From assembly GCF_003937945.1 (NCBI RefSeq), contig NZ_RSEC01000008.1:209506-273505 (forward strand): a stretch of DNA of 64,000 nt, read 5' to 3'. The notes below the pieces were generated by a model. The model saw only the letters and a program-made list of their open reading frames with translations. It was not told the DNA's origin and did no database searches. The DNA comes from Amycolatopsis eburnea (lineage in GTDB: Bacteria > Actinomycetota > Actinomycetes > Mycobacteriales > Pseudonocardiaceae). Both the position numbers and the translations under genes were made by a program. This document shows, in pieces, positions 8,071-17,239 of the stretch (the stretch's first letter is position 1; every line of letters starts with the position of its first letter).

Positions 8071-9543
8071 CTATTCGCCGATCACCGGCGGCGCGGTGCG
8101 CAGGTCGGTGCCGAACACCTCGTCCGGGTCACCCTCGACCAGGTACGTCGGCCGCGAGTGCTCGGTGTCCTCGTCACCCTCGCCCTTCTGGCCGCGGCCC
8201 ATGGCGCCGCCCATGCCGCCACGGCCGGCCGCGCCCGAGCCGAGGCCGCCCATCCCGCGTCCGGCGGCCGCCTCGGCCGCGCCGATGCCACCGGGCCGGG
8301 CCGCACCGGACGCGGCACCCGCGCCGGTGGCGTTGCCCGCGCCCGAACCGCCGGGGCCGAAGCCGCCGGCCCCGCGACCGCCGCCCCCGCCGACCTTGGA
8401 GTTGTAGGCCTCGTCGCCGCCGAAGTTCATCCCGCCCATCGGCATCGGGCTCATCGGCGGCATGCCGCCGAACTGCTGGTTCGGGTTCGGCGTCGACCCA
8501 CCGGGGAGCGATCCCGGCGTGAAGCCGGACGGTGTGGTGGTGCCCGACGGGATGAGGCCCGCACCGGTGGTCGAGCCGGGCCCGGAGAACTGCGGCGTCC
8601 CGGTGGTGCCCGGGATGTTGCCGGGGGTGAAGTTGTTGGTGCCCCCACCCGGCATGTTCACCGAGTGCCCGCCCGGCGTGTTCACGCCCGACGGCGTGTT
8701 GATGCCGTTCTTGTCCCCGGTCCCGTTCGGGTCGTCACTCCCCCCACCGGTGCTGAAGCTCGGCGGCGGCGCGAAGGCGGGCTGCTTGGAGGCGGCCTCG
8801 TAGAGGTTCTTGTCGTAGGTCGCCATGACCCCGGCGGCCTGGTCGTGCGCCGCCTGGCTGTCCTTCTGCTTCTGGATCGACTTGTCGACGTTGTCCGCCA
8901 GGTTGAAGGGGTTCGAGGTCGCCCAGGAGCTGAACTCGTCCTTCCAGCTGAACGGGATCGGCGCCGGCATGGCGTTCTTCGCCGTCGAGGCGGCCTGGCC
9001 CTGGTCGTAGATGGTCTCCGAGGCGAGCTTCGCGTTCTGCGAGTTGGCCTCCGACCACTTGCTCAGGCTGGTGAAGTACTGCTGGGCGTTCTCGGCCGCG
9101 GTGCCTTCCCAGGTGCCCTTGGACGCGTTGACCGCTGTGGTCATCGACTGGGCGAACTTGTCGAACACCTGGTGGACCTGGTGGTACGCCGTCGAAACGT
9201 CCGAGACCTGCTGGACGTCGAGGTTGCTCTCGAGGAACGCCTGGAGCTGGGCGTGGTCGTTGCCCTTGTAGTCGGCGTTGGGCGCGTGGAGGCCTTGGAC
9301 GTACTCGACGTCGCGGCCCTTCGTCGCGTCGGCCTCGTTCTTGTCGCCCATCTCCTGGGACTGGCTCTTGGCCTTCGCCTGGGCGATCCACTGCTGGACC
9401 GGCCCGAACAGCCAGCTACCCGGGTCGACGCCCTCTGCGGCCTTCTGCTGCAGGTAGGCGTCGCGCTCGGCGGGCGCCATGTCCTGGACCTGCTGGGGCG
9501 TCTTGTCCTCGGTCTTCGGCGCCGGTCCCTGTCGCGTGGTCAT
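8071..9543 (-). CDS. PPE/WXG-like type VII secretion substrate
   Basis: 490 aa. The N-terminal half (about residues 1-270) is helical, with a WEG (WXG-type) turn in GTWEGTAAENAQQYF. The second half is Pro/Gly/Met-rich low complexity, and the protein ends in a more ordered acidic tail (TYLVEGDPDEVFGTDLRTAPPVIGE). Long substrates of this kind occur with EspG chaperones in Pseudonocardiaceae. The ATG at 9543 has AGGGGA upstream and the gene lies 9 nt after the DUF3558 gene. No ESX membrane machinery is in the window; the substrate role is inferred. Confidence 0.7.
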   Translation of the reverse strand: MTTRQGPAPKTEDKTPQQVQDMAPAERDAYLQQKAAEGVDPGSWLFGPVQQWIAQAKAKSQSQEMGDKNEADATKGRDVEYVQGLHAPNADYKGNDHAQLQAFLESNLDVQQVSDVSTAYHQVHQVFDKFAQSMTTAVNASKGTWEGTAAENAQQYFTSLSKWSEANSQNAKLASETIYDQGQAASTAKNAMPAPIPFSWKDEFSSWATSNPFNLADNVDKSIQKQKDSQAAHDQAAGVMATYDKNLYEAASKQPAFAPPPSFSTGGGSDDPNGTGDKNGINTPSGVNTPGGHSVNMPGGGTNNFTPGNIPGTTGTPQFSGPGSTTGAGLIPSGTTTPSGFTPGSLPGGSTPNPNQQFGGMPPMSPMPMGGMNFGGDEAYNSKVGGGGGRGAGGFGPGGSGAGNATGAGAASGAARPGGIGAAEAAAGRGMGGLGSGAAGRGGMGGAMGRGQKGEGDEDTEHSRPTYLVEGDPDEVFGTDLRTAPPVIGE

Positions 9544-9552
9544 CTGGGTCCC

Positions 9553-10125
9553 CTATCCCTTCGGCAACCGGGGTTCGACGGCCTTCGTGGCCACTTCTTC
9601 GGCGATCTGGCAAGCCTCTTCCGACGAATCGACCGCCGTCACCGCCACGTCCACGCGGGACGCGTCGCCGACGGCCAGCCCGAGCGTGCACCCGGGGGCG
9701 ACCCCGTCCGGCGACTCCTTCGCCTTGCGGCCGTTGATCTCCTTGTCGACCACCCCGCGACCGGTGTCCCTGACCTGGTCGATCGTGGCCTTGTCGCGGA
9801 CGTTCGCGCCGACGACCATGCCCTTGTCGCTCGCCGAGGAGGTCTTCTTCTGGTAGCTGCACACGCGGGCGCCACCGAGGGTGCCGTTCTCCGGGGCCTT
9901 GAAGTCGCCGTAGCCGGTCAGGTCGCCGGGTTCGATCAGCGAGCAGGGGTCGGTGATCGACTCGGTGCCGCCCCCACCCGACGAAGAGCTCTCCGGTGCG
10001 CTCGGTTCACTGGCCGACGGCGACTGCGCGGGCGACGCCGTTCCACCCTGCGTGGTGGTGCAGCCTGCCAGCAGTGCCCCGCCGGCGACGAGCGGGAGGA
10101 CGACACGAACGAGGAGTTTCTGCAT
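9553..10125 (-). CDS. DUF3558 family lipoprotein
   Basis: 190 aa with a lipoprotein signal ending in lipobox LLAGC at about residues 18-22, a Ser/Pro/Gly linker, then a DUF3558-type domain (ITDPCSLIEPGDLTGYG; paired cysteines in VCSYQK, PGCTLG and EACQIAEEVA). Function of the family is unknown; a cell-surface location is supported by the lipobox. The ATG overlaps the end of the upstream gene's ribosome-binding region (TGAGGTAATG). It is co-transcribed with the WXG-like and PPE-like genes. Confidence 0.8.
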   Translation of the reverse strand: MQKLLVRVVLPLVAGGALLAGCTTTQGGTASPAQSPSASEPSAPESSSSGGGGTESITDPCSLIEPGDLTGYGDFKAPENGTLGGARVCSYQKKTSSASDKGMVVGANVRDKATIDQVRDTGRGVVDKEINGRKAKESPDGVAPGCTLGLAVGDASRVDVAVTAVDSSEEACQIAEEVATKAVEPRLPKG

Positions 10126-10129
10126 TACC

Positions 10130-10576
10130 TCAGGCCTGCTTGGTCTGGAGCGAGGAAAAGGCTTCGTTTTCGGTTTCCTTGTACAGGCCGGCGGCCCGCG
10201 CGAGGGCTTCGTCGGCCTGCCGGGCGACCGTCTTGAGCTGGTTCAGCACCGCCCTCGCCGAACCCTCGGCTTCCGTGGCGCCCTTCTGGTCGTGCGTGGC
10301 CACGGTCTGCCCGTACGGGTGGCTGCCGAGCTGCGGGGCCTGGTCCAGCGCCGCGGTCTTGTAGCCCAGGCCGTCGAGGTCGCTCACCAGGTCGTTCAAC
10401 GCGTCACGGATCGGCTTGACGCCCTCCGGCGTGATCTTGAAGCCGCCGCTCTTGGCCGCGGCGATCAGCTTCTGCGTCTCGGCCGTGGCGGCCTGCACCG
10501 CGGCGCCCATGGCACCGGACGAGAACGGGTTGATGATGTCCGACATCGATCCGCCGCCGCCATCGGCTATCAGCAT
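10130..10576 (-). CDS. WXG100-like secreted protein with YxxxE motif
   Basis: 148 aa, mainly helical, with no Sec signal. Near the C-terminus it has LYKETENEAF, which fits the YxxxD/E export signal of type VII substrates. The start is taken as ATG 10576 because GGGGTGG lies just upstream; ATG 10546 (MSDIINPF) is the alternative. It is first in the three-gene run with the lipoprotein and the PPE-like protein. It could partner the PPE-like protein as PE proteins partner PPE proteins; that is an inference. Confidence 0.6.
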   Translation of the reverse strand: MLIADGGGGSMSDIINPFSSGAMGAAVQAATAETQKLIAAAKSGGFKITPEGVKPIRDALNDLVSDLDGLGYKTAALDQAPQLGSHPYGQTVATHDQKGATEAEGSARAVLNQLKTVARQADEALARAAGLYKETENEAFSSLQTKQA

Positions 10577-10621
10577 CGCAGTCCACCCCGAATTCGCTTT
10601 GCCCGTGCGTGTGCACCCGGG

Positions 10622-10627
10622 AGTCTA
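10622..10627 (-). promoter_or_regulatory. -10 candidate (TAGACT) for the type VII substrate operon
   Basis: TAGACT on the minus strand, about 45 nt before ATG 10576, giving a short leader with an SD. Located in the 129-bp gap downstream of espG. Confidence 0.35.
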
Positions 10628-10705
10628 CTAGCCGGGCACCCTGCGCAACCGCGGTTCACCGATCTTCACTTCGGACGCAGCGGGCGCCCGGGTGGTTCCC
10701 GAAGC

Positions 10706-11470
10706 TCAGAACTGGCCTTCGAGCTGGGCGTACAGCTGCTGGGCCAGGCGCGCGTTGTCGGCCGGGGCGTAGGTGAGCCAGCGCTGGCCGTCCGCGGCCG
10801 TGCGGGAGGACATCAGCCAGCGGCCGGCCGGGGTGTCGAACCAGGCCAGTGGCGGGAACGTGCCGCCGCGGGTCTGGGCCGTGAACTGGCCCACGCGCTT
10901 CTTCGGCTCCTGGAAGACCCGCTCGATCATGCGGACCTGGGGGCCGCCGGCACCGCCGTGCGACCGCGGGGCGCTGACGCCCGCGAACGGGTCGTACGCC
11001 TCGTCGCGCCGCTGGGTGCGGGGCTGCTGGACCGGGCGCGAGATCGTCACCGACTGGCCGGGGGCGGCCGGGGTCAGCGGGAGCAGGTCGACGATCGCCG
11101 GGACGATGCCGGTCGGGCGGACCTCCTCGAAGACGATGAGGTTCTCCTCCTGCTTGGCGAGCACCGCGAACTGGCCGTCGGAGGCGACGCGGGCGAACAG
11201 CTGCCGGTCGCCCAGCTCGGCGGCCGCGCTGATGGTCACGCTGCCGCGGACGAACGTCGCCAGCGCCAGCTCGGCGTCGGCGTCGAGGCGGCCGCGGCTC
11301 CACAGCCCGCGGCCGGTCAGGTCGCGGACGACGGCGTCGCGGATCATCGCGCGCTGCTCGACGGTCGTGCCGACGTGCGGCACCTCGAACGGCGTCGGCG
11401 CGCGGCCCAGCCCGAGCTGTTCGAGCAGGATGTCCACCGCCGCCAGCGACAGCGAGAACGAGTGAGGCAT
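10706..11470 (-). CDS. espG: ESX secretion-associated chaperone EspG
   Basis: 254 aa matching the EspG family in length and pattern: an opening region on a hydrophobic recognition motif (SLAAVDILLEQLGLG ... PFEVPHVG), RGLWSRGRLDADAELAL, and C-terminal RWLTYAPADNARLAQQLY. EspG proteins are cytosolic chaperones that bind PPE proteins and hold them soluble for ESX export. ATG 11470 has GGGGGGAAA upstream. It lies upstream of the WXG-like and PPE-like genes in the same orientation, consistent with a dedicated chaperone. Confidence 0.82.
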   Translation of the reverse strand: MPHSFSLSLAAVDILLEQLGLGRAPTPFEVPHVGTTVEQRAMIRDAVVRDLTGRGLWSRGRLDADAELALATFVRGSVTISAAAELGDRQLFARVASDGQFAVLAKQEENLIVFEEVRPTGIVPAIVDLLPLTPAAPGQSVTISRPVQQPRTQRRDEAYDPFAGVSAPRSHGGAGGPQVRMIERVFQEPKKRVGQFTAQTRGGTFPPLAWFDTPAGRWLMSSRTAADGQRWLTYAPADNARLAQQLYAQLEGQF

Positions 11471-11583
11471 CGCGTTTTCCCCCCGCGGGTTCTTCCGATC
11501 TCGGGGAACGGTACCGCCACCGGGTGCTCCGCCCTCAGCGAACCCGCTTGCCGCGCGAAGATCGCCGCTGGTCCGATGGACGC

Positions 11584-11829
11584 ATGGCCGATCCGAAACC
11601 CGCACTCGTGCTGCACCTCGCCACCGGCGGGGAACCGCTGCTGTTCGCGCTGACGACCGATGAATCCGCCAAGCTCACGGGCAGGCTCACCCAGCTCGTG
11701 AAGTCCGGCGCGGTCGAAACGGTGACCACCAAGGACCACTCGGCGGTCGCGATCAACTTCGCCCACGTGGCCGCCGCGTACGTCGACGACCTCACCCGCA
11801 AGAGCACCGTCTTCGGCATGCACGGCTGA
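11584..11829 (+). CDS. Small conserved-looking protein, unknown function
   Basis: 81 aa, without signal or membrane segment, composed of alternating short strands and helices (LVLHLATGGEPLLFALTTDE; AINFAHVAAAYVDD). I do not recognise a family. The start ATG 11584 is close to a weak -10-like TCCGAT. It stands alone between divergent espG and convergent glfT2, with a strong hairpin following it. Confidence 0.55.
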   Translation: MADPKPALVLHLATGGEPLLFALTTDESAKLTGRLTQLVKSGAVETVTTKDHSAVAINFAHVAAAYVDDLTRKSTVFGMHG

Positions 11830-11835
11830 CACGGC

Positions 11836-11871
11836 GAAGGCCGCCTCACGACTCGGCGTGAGACGGCCTTC
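11836..11871. terminator. Bidirectional hairpin terminator
   Basis: GAAGGCCG (11836-11843) pairs with CGGCCTTC (11864-11871), and an inner stem CTCACG/CGTGAG extends the hairpin. Lies between the convergent small gene and glfT2; no U-tract. Confidence 0.65.
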
Positions 11872-11882
11872 GACCGGGGACC

Positions 11883-13802
11883 TCAGAGCTTGTACAGGCG
11901 CTTCCAGTTCTCGCGCGAGGTCAGCTCGGGCATGGCGCGCTTGTACTGCTCCTGCACCGCCGCGCCTTCCTTGCGCAGCCGCTGGATGACCTTCGCGCCC
12001 TGCTTGGCCAGCGCGAACATCTTCACCTTGTCGTAGGAGCGGACGCGGACGCCTTCCTGGTTCGCGTCGGTGACGACCGCCTTGTCGAACAGGGCGATGT
12101 GCCACCAGTGCGCCTCGTCGATCGGGACCGCGCCGAGGCCGAAGCGGCTGCGGCCGAGCACCCGGTCGATGATCCGCTTGATCAGCACCAGGCGCTGCAT
12201 GCTGGGCCGCGGCGCGGTGTTGATGATGCCGATGTCGTTGGACGCGATGCCCGGGACGTCGGTCGCCTTGTAGCGCTTGGTCTCGGGGTAGGCGTCGCGG
12301 ATCCGGCGGATCTCCTGCATCGCCTCGACGCCGCCGTCACGCAGGATCTCCGGGCCCTCGAGGAAGTCCTCGACGGCCTTGATCAGCGTCGCCGACAGGC
12401 CGTACTGCATGCCGAGCAGGTAGCGCACCAGCTGCGCGAGCAGCACCCGCGAGAGCAGGTTCAGGTTGAACGGCGAGTGCAGCGCGGCGGTGATGATCGA
12501 GTTGCGCAGGTTGAAGTACCGGTGCCACTCGTCCCAGTCCTTCATGTGGAAGTCCGCGTGCCACACGCCCGCACCCGGCAGGGTGACGGTCGGGAAGCCG
12601 TGCGCGCGGGCCCGGTAGGAGTACTCGGCGTCGTCCCACTGGAAGAAGAACGGCAGCGGGTAGCCGGTCGCCTCGACGACCTCGTAGGGGATCAGGCACG
12701 ACCACCAGCCGTTGTACCCGGCGTCGAGGCGGCGCTCCTGGCGGTTCGGCTTGAGCGTCTCCTCGTCCACGCCGAGCAGGTCGGCCGTCGACAGCGAGTG
12801 CTCGACCGGCTGGCCGGGCTCGAGGGTGTTGAGCCGGGCGTACTCGGCGCCGACGTGCAGCTGGTTCGGGTGGAACAGGTTCAGCATCTGGCCGCCGACG
12901 ATGATCGGGTTGGCGGCGCGGTTGGAGAACGCCGTCATCCGGATCACCAGGTCCGGCTCGAGCAGGACGTCGTCGTCCATGAACAGGACGTTCGCGTGCT
13001 CGGTCGCGGTGTGCCCGGCGACCTCGAACAGGCCGCGGGTGAAGCCGCCGGCCCCGCCGAGGTTCGGCTGCTTGATGTAGTGCAGCTTGTCGGCGAGGTC
13101 CTTCGCGACCTGCTCGAAGCCGTCACGGGACTCGACGAGGTCGGTGCCCTGGTCGGCGACGTAGATGGCGTCCAGGGTCTCCAGCGAGGAGACGTCCGCG
13201 GCGAGGGCCTGGAGGTTCTTCAGGCAGTCGTCGGCGCGGTTCATCGTGCAGATGGTCACCGCGGTCGGGCGGATCTTCTCCGGCGCCTCGACCGTCCAGC
13301 GGACCTGCTCGACGCGCAGCGTCTGGCCACCCTCGGTCTCGAGGTCGAGCCAGAGCGCGCCGCCGTCGTAGAACTTGTCCAGCTTGCCGGTCAGCGCGAC
13401 CTTCAGCTGCTTGGCGTCGGCGACCTGCTCGGCGGCCACCACGCGCGGCTCGCCCTCGACGTCGGACGCGCCCATGGACAGCAGGCCGGTACCGGTCACG
13501 ACGGCCTCGACCGAGACCTCGGACACGGTCGTCCAGCGCTGCCAGTAGCTGGCCGGGAACCGGCCGAAGTACGTGTTGCCCGACACCTTGGTGGCGGGCT
13601 CGAGGGAGATGACCGCACGTTCCCGCACGGCCGAGCCCCATTCGAGCTCGGCGTACAGGTCCTTGCTGACGATCGGCGCCGGACCGGCGTAGAGCCCGCG
13701 CTGCGCCGTCAGGCGGCCCTGCGGAGTGTGCTCGGTGAACCGCGTCTCGGCGGCCGCGCCGGCTTGGGTGGTCGGCGCCGGGGTGGCTGTTTTACCGGGC
13801 AT
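11883..13802 (-). CDS. glfT2: Galactofuranosyltransferase GlfT2 (galactan polymerase)
   Basis: 639 aa, against 637 in M. tuberculosis Rv3808c. An N-terminal beta-sandwich precedes a GT-A domain with the triplet D276-D277-D278 in FMDDDV, and WWSCLIPYE and WHADFHMKDWDEWHRY follow, all typical of GlfT2. It polymerises galactan with alternating beta-1,5 and beta-1,6 Galf linkages from UDP-Galf at the inner membrane face. ATG 13802 has TGAGGAA upstream and lies 8 nt after gtrA, so the two form an operon. Confidence 0.95.
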   Translation of the reverse strand: MPGKTATPAPTTQAGAAAETRFTEHTPQGRLTAQRGLYAGPAPIVSKDLYAELEWGSAVRERAVISLEPATKVSGNTYFGRFPASYWQRWTTVSEVSVEAVVTGTGLLSMGASDVEGEPRVVAAEQVADAKQLKVALTGKLDKFYDGGALWLDLETEGGQTLRVEQVRWTVEAPEKIRPTAVTICTMNRADDCLKNLQALAADVSSLETLDAIYVADQGTDLVESRDGFEQVAKDLADKLHYIKQPNLGGAGGFTRGLFEVAGHTATEHANVLFMDDDVLLEPDLVIRMTAFSNRAANPIIVGGQMLNLFHPNQLHVGAEYARLNTLEPGQPVEHSLSTADLLGVDEETLKPNRQERRLDAGYNGWWSCLIPYEVVEATGYPLPFFFQWDDAEYSYRARAHGFPTVTLPGAGVWHADFHMKDWDEWHRYFNLRNSIITAALHSPFNLNLLSRVLLAQLVRYLLGMQYGLSATLIKAVEDFLEGPEILRDGGVEAMQEIRRIRDAYPETKRYKATDVPGIASNDIGIINTAPRPSMQRLVLIKRIIDRVLGRSRFGLGAVPIDEAHWWHIALFDKAVVTDANQEGVRVRSYDKVKMFALAKQGAKVIQRLRKEGAAVQEQYKRAMPELTSRENWKRLYKL

Positions 13803-13810
13803 TGAGTTCC

Positions 13811-14281
13811 TCAGTTCTCCTCGGTCGACGGCTCGCGGAAGACGACCCACTTGAGCATCACGAAATTGATCACCGTGGCCGTGGCCTGCGACACGGCCCA
13901 GCACAGTGTGTGCTGCCACGCCGATTCCGGCAGAACCTGCAGCATCAGCTGGTTCACCCCGACCGCGACGAAGAACGTCACGGTGTAGAGCAGGACGAAC
14001 GAGCCGATCTGCGCCTTGCCCTCCCGGCGTCCACCCGAGAAGGTGAACTTCCGGTTCAGGAAGAAGGCCGTGGTCGTGCCCACGATGAAAGAGATAGCGC
14101 GGGCGACGTCGACCCACGGTGAAGTGGCCATCCCGGCCACCTGGGTCAGCAGGGTGTACGTACCCAGGTCGACGAGGGCGCAGAAGCCGCCGATCAGGGC
14201 GAAGCGGATGAGCTGCCCGAGCAGTCCGATGGAGGACGGCTGAGCAGCTGCGATGTCGGCTTGCGGATCGGTCGCCACCAC
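13811..14281 (-). CDS. GtrA-family membrane protein (Rv3789-like)
   Basis: 156 aa with four predicted membrane helices and GtrA-family motifs (FALIGGFCALVDLG; FFLNRKFTF). In mycobacteria the GtrA protein Rv3789 adjoins dprE1 and has been proposed to act in decaprenyl-phosphate-arabinose handling or as an anchor for arabinan enzymes. Here it sits next to dprE1 but is divergent from it, and is co-transcribed with glfT2. GTG at 14281 follows GAGG with 7 nt spacing; a nearby ATG is out of frame. Confidence 0.82.
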   Translation of the reverse strand: MVATDPQADIAAAQPSSIGLLGQLIRFALIGGFCALVDLGTYTLLTQVAGMATSPWVDVARAISFIVGTTTAFFLNRKFTFSGGRREGKAQIGSFVLLYTVTFFVAVGVNQLMLQVLPESAWQHTLCWAVSQATATVINFVMLKWVVFREPSTEEN

Positions 14282-14394
14282 TGCATTACCTCGTTGCCTG
14301 AGTCATGGTCACCCGCGCGGGCGCTTGTGCCTTGATGCGCAAAGTGTAGAGACGAGCACTTCAGGGTCACGTTCCGGGCGTGTTTCGGCGTGGC

Positions 14395-14400
14395 TACCCT
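14395..14400 (+). promoter_or_regulatory. -10 element (TACCCT) of dprE1
   Basis: TACCCT, 6 nt before GTG 14407; predicts a leaderless dprE1-dprE2 mRNA. Confidence 0.5.
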
Positions 14401-14406
14401 GGTCGA

Positions 14407-15780
14407 GTGACCCACTCCCCCGAGACACAGCGTCGCACGCTCACCGGCTGGGGACGCACCGCTCCGACCGTCGCCGACGTCCTGACCACACCGGACGTCG
14501 AGACCATCGCGCGCGCCGTGCGCCAGGCCGGCGAGCGCGGCGTCATCGCGCGTGGCCTCGGCCGGTCCTACGGCGACCCGGCGCAGAACGCGGGCGGCCT
14601 GGTCGTCGACATGACCGCCCTCGACCGGATCCACTCGATCGACCCCGACTCGGGCCTGGTCGACCTGGACGCCGGTGTCAGCCTCGACAAGCTGATGCGC
14701 GAGGCGCTGCCGCACGGCCTCTGGGTCCCGGTGCTCCCGGGCACCCGGCAGGTGACGATCGGCGGCGCGATCGCCAACGACATCCACGGCAAGAACCACC
14801 ACAGCGCGGGCAGCTTCGGCAACCACGTCGTGTCGATGGACCTGCTGACCGCGGACGGCCAGGTGCGCACGCTCACCCCGGAGGGCCCGGAGTCGGAGCT
14901 GTTCTGGGCGACCGTGGCCGGCATCGGCCTGACCGGCATCATCGTCCGGGCCACGATCCGGATGAAGAAGACCGAGACGGCGTACTTCATCGTCGACGCC
15001 GACCGCACGTCGAGCCTCGACGAGACGCTCGGCCTGTTCACCGACGGCTCCGACCTGACCTACGACTACTCGATGTCGGTGCCGGACCTGATCTCGTCCG
15101 ACCACCGCCTCGGCCGGGCGACGTTCTCGCGCGGCTCGCTGGCGAAGCTGGACCAGCTGCCGCCGAAGCTGCGCGCCGAGCCGCTGAAGTTCGACGCGCC
15201 GCAGCTGGCGACCCTGCCGGACGTGTTCCCGAACGGCCTGGGCAACAAGCTCACGTTCGGGCTGATCAACGAGCTGTGGCAGAAGACCGTGCCCAAGAAG
15301 GGCGCGCGCGGCAAGATCCAGAACCTGACGCAGTTCTACCACCCGCTGGACATGCTGAGCGAGTGGAACCGCGCCTACGGGTCCAAGGGTTTCCTGCAGT
15401 ACCAGTTCTCGGTGCCGTTCGGCGCGGAAGACCAGCTCAAGGCCCTCTGCCGGCGGATCGCGACGTCGGGCCACTACTCGTTCCTCAACGTGTTCAAGCG
15501 CATGGGCGACGCCAACCCGGCGCCCATGTCGTGGCCGTCGCCGGGCTGGATGCTCAGCGTCGACTTCCCGATCAAGCGCGGGCTGAGCGCGTTCTGCCTG
15601 GAGCTGGACGACGCCGTGCTCGCGGCGGGTGGCCGGCTCTACACCGCGAAGGACTCCCGGACGTCCGCGGAGACGTTCGCGAAGATGTACCCGCGGCTCG
15701 AAGAATGGCGCAAGATCCGCGCTTCCGTTGACCCCGAAGGCGTTTTCGCCTCTGACATGAGCCGGAGGCTCGAACTGTGA
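14407..15780 (+). CDS. dprE1: Decaprenylphosphoryl-ribose 2'-oxidase DprE1
   Basis: 457 aa (M. tuberculosis 461). FAD-binding N-terminal half with [25 protein letters not shown] and [17 protein letters not shown]-terminal YTAKDSR keeps the catalytic lysine equivalent to K418. It oxidises decaprenylphosphoryl-ribose on the way to decaprenylphosphoryl-arabinose, the arabinan donor. The residue equivalent to Cys387, the covalent target of benzothiazinones, is Ser384 (AGC at 15556) in [11 protein letters not shown]. Start GTG 14407 lies 6 nt after TACCCT. It overlaps dprE2 by GTGA. Confidence 0.95.
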   Translation: MTHSPETQRRTLTGWGRTAPTVADVLTTPDVETIARAVRQAGERGVIARGLGRSYGDPAQNAGGLVVDMTALDRIHSIDPDSGLVDLDAGVSLDKLMREALPHGLWVPVLPGTRQVTIGGAIANDIHGKNHHSAGSFGNHVVSMDLLTADGQVRTLTPEGPESELFWATVAGIGLTGIIVRATIRMKKTETAYFIVDADRTSSLDETLGLFTDGSDLTYDYSMSVPDLISSDHRLGRATFSRGSLAKLDQLPPKLRAEPLKFDAPQLATLPDVFPNGLGNKLTFGLINELWQKTVPKKGARGKIQNLTQFYHPLDMLSEWNRAYGSKGFLQYQFSVPFGAEDQLKALCRRIATSGHYSFLNVFKRMGDANPAPMSWPSPGWMLSVDFPIKRGLSAFCLELDDAVLAAGGRLYTAKDSRTSAETFAKMYPRLEEWRKIRASVDPEGVFASDMSRRLEL

Positions 15781-16532
15781 TCGACGCGGTGGGCAACCCC
15801 CAGTCCCTGCTCCTGCTCGGCGGTACGTCGGACATCGCGCTGGCGATCGCCGAGAAGTACCTGGCCGAAAAGCCCCTGCGGGTCGTGCTGGCCGCGCGCC
15901 CGTCGCCCCGGCTGGACGCGGCCGCGCAGCGCCTGAAGGACCGCGGCGCCGAGGTGTCCACTGTGGACTTCGACGCCAAGGACACCGCGTCGCACCCCGC
16001 CGTGCTGGACAAGGCGTTCGAGGGCGGCGACATCGACGTGGCGGTCGTCGCGTTCGGCCTGCTCGGCGACCCCGAAGAGGTCTGGCAGAACCACGCGAAG
16101 GCCGTCGAGCTGGCGACCGTGAACTACACCGCCGCGGTGTCGGTCGGCGTCGCGCTGTCGGAGAAGCTCAAGGTCCAGGGCCACGGCACGGTGATCGCGC
16201 TGTCGTCGGTGGCCGGCGAGCGCGTCCGGCGGTCCAACTTCGTCTACGGCTCCACGAAGGCCGGTTTCGACGGGTTCTACCTGGGTCTGGGCGAGGCGCT
16301 CGCGCCGTCCGGCGTGCAGGTGACGGTCGTGCGGCCGGGCCACGTCAAGACGAAGATGACCGAAGGCCTGAAGGACGCTCCCCTGGCGCAGACGGCCGAG
16401 CAGGTGGCGGAGACCGCCGTCGCGGCCGCGCGGGCGGGCAAGGACCTCGTGTGGGCACCGGCGCAGTTCCGCCTGGTGATGTCGGCGCTGCGGCACGTGC
16501 CGCGCCCGATCTTCCGCAAGCTCCCCATCTGA
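15777..16532 (+). CDS. dprE2: Decaprenylphosphoryl-2-keto-arabinose reductase DprE2
   Basis: 251 aa SDR (mycobacterial 254) with [17 protein letters not shown] as the nucleotide-binding turn and catalytic Y157-GST-K161. It reduces the 2-keto intermediate from DprE1 to decaprenylphosphoryl-arabinose using NADH. The GTG start overlaps the dprE1 stop by four bases, the usual coupled arrangement. Confidence 0.94.
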   Translation: MIDAVGNPQSLLLLGGTSDIALAIAEKYLAEKPLRVVLAARPSPRLDAAAQRLKDRGAEVSTVDFDAKDTASHPAVLDKAFEGGDIDVAVVAFGLLGDPEEVWQNHAKAVELATVNYTAAVSVGVALSEKLKVQGHGTVIALSSVAGERVRRSNFVYGSTKAGFDGFYLGLGEALAPSGVQVTVVRPGHVKTKMTEGLKDAPLAQTAEQVAETAVAAARAGKDLVWAPAQFRLVMSALRHVPRPIFRKLPI

Positions 16533-16622
16533 GGCCTCCACCCCGGGGTTGACGCGGAGTTCCATCCGGGCCCGTCCCGCACGCCGATGTGCTCACCCGA
16601 TGCGTCGAAACAGACTGTCACC

Positions 16623-17237
16623 ATGGTGAACACGACGAGCGACCGCGGTGGGCCGGCGATGCTGCTCCGCGACATCGCCCTCCCGATGGCGCTGTACTAC
16701 GTCCTGCGTTCCTTCGAGGTCGACGCGCTGTGGGCGCTGCTGGTCAGCGCCGTACCGCCGGTGCTGCGGACCGGGTACGTCCTGGCGCGGCACCGGCGGC
16801 TCGACCCGGTCAGCGCGTTCGTGCTGGCCGTGCTGCTGGTCAACGGCGCGGTGGCGGTGTTCTCCGGCGACGCCCGGCTGCTGCTCGTCCGCAGCGCCTG
16901 GATCACGCTCCCGCTCGGGGTGGTGCTGCTGGCCAGCCTGGTCGCCGGACGGCGGCCGCTGCTGTTCCGGGCGGTGTGCGCGCTCCAGCCCGCGCGCGCC
17001 GAGCACCTCGAAGGGCTGTGGGGCCTTTCCCGGTCGTTCCGGGCGCGCTGGCGGTCGGCGACGCTCTGGTGGGGCGCCGGGTGCCTCCTGCTGGGCTGCG
17101 CCGTCGTGGTGCTGGCGTTCACGCTGCCGGTGGACGTCGTGCCGGTCCTCGACACCGCGCTGACCGCGGGCAGCGTCCTCCTTGGGGTGAAGCTGACCCG
17201 GCGGCGGCTGGGCGTCCAGCGGACGGCGGACGCCTGA
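16623..17237 (+). CDS. VC0807-like polytopic membrane protein
   Basis: 204 aa with five or six hydrophobic helices and a short hydrophilic loop (LQPARAEHLEGLWGLSRSFR). It resembles the VC0807/intracellular-septation-like family of unknown function. ATG 16623 gives the family-like N-terminus; an in-frame ATG at 16587 would add 12 residues. It converges with the GT-C gene at 17240 with only 2 nt between stops. No role in the arabinogalactan pathway is evident from the sequence. Confidence 0.6.
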   Translation: MVNTTSDRGGPAMLLRDIALPMALYYVLRSFEVDALWALLVSAVPPVLRTGYVLARHRRLDPVSAFVLAVLLVNGAVAVFSGDARLLLVRSAWITLPLGVVLLASLVAGRRPLLFRAVCALQPARAEHLEGLWGLSRSFRARWRSATLWWGAGCLLLGCAVVVLAFTLPVDVVPVLDTALTAGSVLLGVKLTRRRLGVQRTADA

Positions 17238-17239
17238 GG

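Noticed and set aside
7555..10236. Long plus-strand open frame over the end of glfT1 and the type VII genes
   Set aside because: It is opposite clear genes with signal peptides, SD sequences and family motifs, and its translation is Arg/Gly/Ala-rich, as expected for antisense frames at this GC.
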